This document shows positions 60,405 through 64,000 of a stretch of DNA of 64,000 nucleotides, piece after piece. The DNA is from Pelagovum pacificum. GTDB lineage: Bacteria; Pseudomonadota; Alphaproteobacteria; Rhodobacterales; Rhodobacteraceae. The position numbers were made by a program, and so were the translations under genes. The notes under the pieces were generated by a model. The model was given only the letters and a program-made list of their open reading frames with translations. It was not told the DNA's origin and searched no databases. Each line of letters begins with the position of its first letter. The stretch's first letter is position 1. The stretch covers positions 2,732,501 through 2,796,500 of the forward strand of contig NZ_CP065915.1 of assembly GCF_016134045.1 (NCBI RefSeq), read 5' to 3'.

Positions 60405-61306
60405 GACGCGTCCTCCACCAGTCGGGCACAAAGGTCAGGGAAGGAGATACCGCGATGCGCCGCCTGTTCGGGCGCGAGCGACGTCGGCGTCATGCCCGGC
60501 TGCGTGTTGGTCTCCAACACGACAAGCCCGTCGAGCCCGCGGCTGTCGTCCCAGCGGAAGTCGGTCCGCGACAGGCCGCGGCAGCCAAGCACGCGATGCG
60601 CCCGCTCAGCGTAATCGGTGCAGGCCGCGTAGACGTCAGCCGGTACCTCGGCAGGCACGACGTGGCGCGAGCCGCCCTCGGAATACTTGGCGTGATAGTC
60701 GTACCAGCCTTCCGAATAGATGTCGGTGACGCAGAGCGCCTCGCCATCAAGCACGGAACAAGTCAGGTCGCGGCCGGGAACGTAGGTCTCGACCATGACC
60801 GTCTCCGGCATCTTCTCGTCCATCAGCGGCGGCCCGTTCGCGCCGTCCGTGACGAGGTAGACCCCCACGGAGGAGCCTTCGTTGTAGGGCTTCACCACGT
60901 AGGGCGGAGCCATCACGTGTGCGCGTCCGACCTCGGCCTTGCTGGCAAGCAGGCTTTCGACGACCGGCAGGCCCTCGTTGCGGAACGCGGCCTTGGCGCG
61001 CTCCTTGTCCATGGCCAGGGCGGAGGCGAGCACGCCGGAATGAGTGTAGGGAATGCGCAGCCATTCGAGCAGGCCCTGCACGCAGCCGTCCTCGCCCCAC
61101 CGGCCGTGGAGCGCATTGAACACCCTGTCGGGGGCTTCCGCCCTTAGGCGCTGGACGAGGTCGTCACCGGCGTCGATCTCGACCACGGAATAGCCTGCGT
61201 CGCGCAAGGCAGCCGCGCACTCCTTGCCGGTCGACAGAGAGACCTCGCGTTCGGCCGAAGGACCGCCCATCAGGACTGCAACCAGTGCGGACTCCCCGCC
61301 TGTCAT
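60392..61306 (-). CDS. ddl: D-alanine-D-alanine ligase
   Basis: ATP-grasp ligase that makes D-Ala-D-Ala for peptidoglycan. 304 residues. VAVLMGGPSAEREVSLSTGK at the start, FNALHGRWGEDGCVQGLLEW, PYVVKPYNEGSSVGVYLV as ATP-grasp loop, GRDLTCSVLDGEAL and the end block CRGLSRTDFRWDD plus LETNTQPGMTPTSLAPEQA (metal/substrate binding). Location between murB and ftsQ is standard for dcw clusters. Confidence 0.97.
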   Translation of the reverse strand: MTGGESALVAVLMGGPSAEREVSLSTGKECAAALRDAGYSVVEIDAGDDLVQRLRAEAPDRVFNALHGRWGEDGCVQGLLEWLRIPYTHSGVLASALAMDKERAKAAFRNEGLPVVESLLASKAEVGRAHVMAPPYVVKPYNEGSSVGVYLVTDGANGPPLMDEKMPETVMVETYVPGRDLTCSVLDGEALCVTDIYSEGWYDYHAKYSEGGSRHVVPAEVPADVYAACTDYAERAHRVLGCRGLSRTDFRWDDSRGLDGLVVLETNTQPGMTPTSLAPEQAAHRGISFPDLCARLVEDASCDR

Positions 61307-61410
61307 TCTGACACCGCCTCACGCGGGCCGTTCGCGCGACCCGTCAGTTTCTGCATTTCCGGAGTGCCTTGACCCGTTGCCTTCGGATCGCGGCGTACCT
61401 GCTCGTTTTG

Positions 61411-62334
61411 TTACGGGATCGGTTCGCCGACCCTCATGATTTCCCACTCTAGCGTGAGCCCGGAGGTTTCGTAAACCCTTTTTCGGACGGACTCGCCCAA
61501 CGATTCAAGGTCTTGCGCGGTCGCATCACCGGCGTTGGTCAGGAAGTTGGAATGTTTCAGGTTCATCACGGCGCCGCCCACCGTCGCGCCGCGCATTCCC
61601 GCATCGTCGATGAGCTTCCACGCCTTGAGGTCGTGCGTGTCGTCATCCCGTCCGGTCGAGGAAAAGCCCGCCGGATTGCGGAAAGTGGAGCCCGCGGTGC
61701 GGTCCTTCGTCGGCTGCGTCTCGTCCCGCCGGGCGACCTGGTCCGCCATCTTCCTGGTCAGCGCATCGGCGTCGCCCTCGGGCGCCTCGAACAGCGCGTC
61801 CACGATCACGGCACCGTCTGGCAGCGCGGAGGAACGATAGGCCAGCGACAGCGCCTCGGCCGGCAGGACCTTCACCTCGCCGGAACGGAGGACGACCGTC
61901 ACTTCGACCAGGTGGTCCTTGGTGTAGACGCCGTAGCAGCCCGCGTTCATCGTGACCGCGCCGCCGATCGTACCGGGGATCGTGCGCAGGAACGTCAGGT
62001 CGAGCCCCGCCGCTGCCGCGCGCTTCGCCACCTGCGCGTCGAGCGCGGCGGCCCCCGCCCGGACGCGGTTGCCCTCGATTTCGGTGCCATTGAAGCCACG
62101 GCCAAGCCGGATGACGACACCCCGCACACCGCCGTCGCGCACGATCAGGTTGGAACCGACACCCATCGGAAAATGCGGCACCTCGGGCGGAAGCGCGGCA
62201 AGAAAGTCGGACAGGTCGTCGAGATCGGCCGGCTGGAACAGCCAGTCCGCCGGCCCTCCGACCCGCATCCAGGTAAGGTCGGCGAGCGGGCGGCCTTGGG
62301 TCAGTCGGCCCCGGACTTCAGGAAGCTGTGTCAT
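61411..62334 (-). CDS. murB: UDP-N-acetylmuramate dehydrogenase
   Basis: FAD enzyme that reduces UDP-GlcNAc-enolpyruvate. 307 residues. [60 protein letters not shown] and TAGSTFRNP (catalytic Ser) are all type-I MurB motifs; [20 protein letters not shown] near the end. The ATG at 62334 lies inside the last 17 bp of the preceding small membrane gene, which supports it over the upstream in-frame start at 62385. Confidence 0.96.
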   Translation of the reverse strand: MTQLPEVRGRLTQGRPLADLTWMRVGGPADWLFQPADLDDLSDFLAALPPEVPHFPMGVGSNLIVRDGGVRGVVIRLGRGFNGTEIEGNRVRAGAAALDAQVAKRAAAAGLDLTFLRTIPGTIGGAVTMNAGCYGVYTKDHLVEVTVVLRSGEVKVLPAEALSLAYRSSALPDGAVIVDALFEAPEGDADALTRKMADQVARRDETQPTKDRTAGSTFRNPAGFSSTGRDDDTHDLKAWKLIDDAGMRGATVGGAVMNLKHSNFLTNAGDATAQDLESLGESVRKRVYETSGLTLEWEIMRVGEPIP

Positions 62335-62620
62335 GGGGCGTTGTCTGCCCCGCTTTTCTCCGGCGGTAAAGGCCGGCGAGACCACCGACGAGGATGCCCA
62401 CCGCGACCGGGGCGATCATCACGAAGGCGATGATACCGTAGCCGATCGCGTCCCAGCCGCTGTCCTGCGCCCTGCCCTCGAACACGAACCAGGCCGCGAC
62501 GAGCGCCAGCATCACCATCGACAGGATCCACGGCAGGGTCCGCCCCTTGCGGGTCAGCACGAACCCCGGCCCGATCCCGATCGCGATGCCGATGAGAACG
62601 ATGATCGTGACCTGGCCCAA
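62318..62620 (-). CDS. Hypothetical small membrane protein in the dcw cluster
   Basis: A 100-residue protein with three hydrophobic segments (about 3-22, 29-47, 60-85) and a basic C-terminus [16 protein letters not shown]. No family recognised. It overlaps murB by 17 bp and follows a DUF2484 gene by 13 bp, so it is translated within the murC-murB transcript. Confidence 0.75.
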   Translation of the reverse strand: MGQVTIIVLIGIAIGIGPGFVLTRKGRTLPWILSMVMLALVAAWFVFEGRAQDSGWDAIGYGIIAFVMIAPVAVGILVGGLAGLYRRRKAGQTTPHDTAS

Positions 62621-62633
62621 CGTGGCGATCCTC

Positions 62634-62900
62634 TCAGACGCGATTGCTCTCGCTGCGGGTCAGCTGACGCCGGACCCAGCGGGCGAGGAAATACATCGGC
62701 CAGCGCAGGATCGACATGCCCGCGGCGAGGCAGATCAGTCCGACCCACGGTCCGTTCTGCCAGGTCACGAAGCCGAGCAGCGGAATGCCGAGCACGATCA
62801 GGATGAAAGCACGCCGCCAGTGGCTGTCCTTCGACGGGATCATCGCCATGACGTGCGCGAGGATCACCCAGCTGCAGACAAGGATCAGGGACAGGCTCAT
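62634..62900 (-). CDS. DUF2484 family membrane protein, second copy
   Basis: An 88-residue protein with hydrophobic stretches (about 2-20, 31-50, 52-70) and a basic tail RWVRRQLTRSESNRV. DUF2484 is found between murC and murB in Rhodobacterales and is often misnamed as a MurC-related ligase; function unknown. Shares SILRWPMYFLARWVRR with the paralogue's SMFRRPLIYLIRKAAG. Its start overlaps the stop of the other copy by four bases. Confidence 0.84.
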   Translation of the reverse strand: MSLSLILVCSWVILAHVMAMIPSKDSHWRRAFILIVLGIPLLGFVTWQNGPWVGLICLAAGMSILRWPMYFLARWVRRQLTRSESNRV

Positions 62901-63154
62901 CGCGGGATCTCCTCAGTGGGCAGGCCCGCGGCCTTGCGGATCAGGTAAATAAGCGGACGGCGGAACATCGACAGGAAGGCGAAGACGGCGAACGCGCCGA
63001 GCCACCAGCCGTGGTCGATGGACAGCCAGACGATCAGGACCGGCGCGGCGGCCAGGAGCGGCAGGCCCGTCCAGCCCTGCCGGCGGATCGGCAGCATCGC
63101 GGTGAAGGTCGCGACCACGACCCAGACGATGCCGGCGATGAGGGATGCTGTCAT
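62897..63154 (-). CDS. DUF2484 family membrane protein, first copy
   Basis: An 85-residue paralogue of the neighbouring gene: MTASLIAGIVWVVVATFTAM, three hydrophobic stretches and a C-terminal FRRPLIYLIRKAAGLPTEEI. The tandem pair is translationally coupled (ATGA overlap). It lies 70 bp after the small gene at 63225-63464. Confidence 0.84.
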   Translation of the reverse strand: MTASLIAGIVWVVVATFTAMLPIRRQGWTGLPLLAAAPVLIVWLSIDHGWWLGAFAVFAFLSMFRRPLIYLIRKAAGLPTEEIPR

Positions 63155-63224
63155 GGCTGCTGCTCCGGTTCGGAATGACGGACCCGCGGCGGGATAGAAC
63201 CGGGATCTGGCACCATTATGGCAC

Positions 63225-63464
63225 TCATCCGACCAGTCCCATCATAAGCCGCCGCATCGGGCGCATCGCGACGAGCCCGCCGCCGAGCACAGCGAACCCG
63301 GTCGCCGCCTCGCCGGGATCTTCATTCCAGTGCAGCAGGAGCAGAAGGCCGGCCACGACCGCGAAGGCCCAGACGGCCCGGCGCAGGATACGGGATACGC
63401 TCGCCCCGATGACCAGAAGCGCGACCCAACCAACGATCCACTCCCAGCTCATCTCGGCGCTCAC
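63225..63464 (-). CDS. Hypothetical small membrane protein after murC
   Basis: A 79-residue protein with hydrophobic segments (about 8-22 and 29-44, plus a Gly-rich third) and a basic end [13 protein letters not shown]. Start overlaps the murC stop by four bases. No family recognised; its coupling to murC makes it a real gene rather than a chance frame. Confidence 0.72.
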   Translation of the reverse strand: MSAEMSWEWIVGWVALLVIGASVSRILRRAVWAFAVVAGLLLLLHWNEDPGEAATGFAVLGGGLVAMRPMRRLMMGLVG

Positions 63465-64000
63465 TTCGCGAGCCGCTTGGGAAGGTTGTTCGCCCAGGCG
63501 CTAATCGTCCCGGCGCCGAGGCAGACCACGATGTCGCCGTCCCGCGCCTGCTCCCGTACCAGGCGTTCCAGATCGTCCTCGGAGGTGACGGCGCGGGCGT
63601 GCCGGTGGCCGGCGCGGATCAGGCCGGCGACGAGGTCGTCACGGCTCGCGCCCTCGATCGGGTCCTCGCCGGCGGAATAGACCTCGGCGATGGCGACGAC
63701 GTCGGCCTCGTTGAAGCAGTTGCAGAAATCTTCGAACAACGAATGCAGGCGCGAGTAGCGGTGCGGTTGGTGAACGGCGATTACCCGCCCTTCGGAGGCC
63801 TGGCGCGCGGCCTTCAGGACAGCGGCAATCTCGACCGGGTGGTGGCCGTAGTCGTCGATGATCGTGACGCCATCGACCTCGCCCACCCGCGTGAAGCGGC
63901 GGTTCACGCCACCGAAGGCGGCCAGCGCCTCGCGGATTTCATCAATTTTCATGCCGAGGTGGCGCGCGACGGCAACGGCCGACAGGGCGTTGCTGACGTT
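63461..64000 (-). CDS. murC: UDP-N-acetylmuramate-L-alanine ligase, partial (C-terminal part)
   Basis: The visible 179 codons of a frame that runs off the right edge; stop at 63461. It begins within [20 protein letters not shown], the end of the central domain, and continues through [20 protein letters not shown] and [19 protein letters not shown], both hallmark blocks of the MurC C-terminal domain, to [20 protein letters not shown]. The enzyme adds L-Ala to UDP-MurNAc in the cytoplasm. First gene seen of the division cluster read leftward. Confidence 0.95.
   Translation of the reverse strand, partial: NVSNALSAVAVARHLGMKIDEIREALAAFGGVNRRFTRVGEVDGVTIIDDYGHHPVEIAAVLKAARQASEGRVIAVHQPHRYSRLHSLFEDFCNCFNEADVVAIAEVYSAGEDPIEGASRDDLVAGLIRAGHRHARAVTSEDDLERLVREQARDGDIVVCLGAGTISAWANNLPKRLAK

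Noticed and set aside
1..64000. CRISPR arrays, rRNA genes, transposases, prophage genes
   Set aside because: None was seen; the only repeat pair flanking cargo is the 45-bp duplication at rluD.

Overview
The window is GC-rich chromosomal DNA of an alphaproteobacterium, most probably a Rhodobacterales (Roseobacter/Paracoccaceae-type) species. The evidence is the gene content and order: murC, two DUF2484 genes and murB; ddl-ftsQ-ftsA-ftsZ-lpxC-bamD-recN; rluD next to rpoH with a divergent DUF6476 gene; mmcB beside DUF6324; cobT; the KpsC/KpsS/OPX capsule proteins; and a tRNA-His that lacks G-1 and has A73, an alphaproteobacterial peculiarity. There are no rRNA genes, CRISPR arrays or recognisable IS transposases.

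Layout. 1-7140 (minus): a sugar-import operon, read from the right: binding protein, two permeases, a cytoplasmic GH127 beta-L-arabinofuranosidase, an ATPase, and a prolyl aminopeptidase cut by the window edge. 7141-7900: a decayed stretch next to the 3' end of tRNA-Phe. 8133-23768: mostly ordinary chromosomal genes (PfpI/DJ-1 protein, acyltransferase, two tandem lytic transglycosylase paralogues, gatB, PepF-type peptidase, several oxidoreductases, rpoH). 23941-25116: a small inserted cassette carrying a sulfotransferase at the 3' end of rluD, bounded by a perfect 45-bp direct repeat. 26397-32618: capsule genes (OPX and kpsC, then kpsS) split by a TetR/hydrolase pair with a clear palindromic operator. 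32754-37137: riboflavin genes ribE, ribB with a degenerate RibA domain, ribH, then nusB. 38421-43193: mmcB, tRNA-His, rpmG, rnpB (RNase P RNA) and a divergent FMN-reductase/HxlR pair. 43236-52207: cobT, aminopeptidase P, a ClC channel and a GlcD-like FAD oxidase. 52244-64000 (minus): recN, bamD, lpxC and the division and cell-wall (dcw) cluster.

How the genes work together. The first operon reads as a pathway for importing and dismantling hydroxyproline-linked beta-L-arabinosides of plant or algal glycoproteins: uptake, removal of arabinose by GH127, and release of Pro/Hyp by the peptidase. This is inference from family knowledge and is the strongest candidate for an undescribed system. The sulfotransferase cassette is the clearest sign of horizontal transfer: its insertion replaced the last residues of RluD and left the old 3' end, with its stop codon, on the far side.
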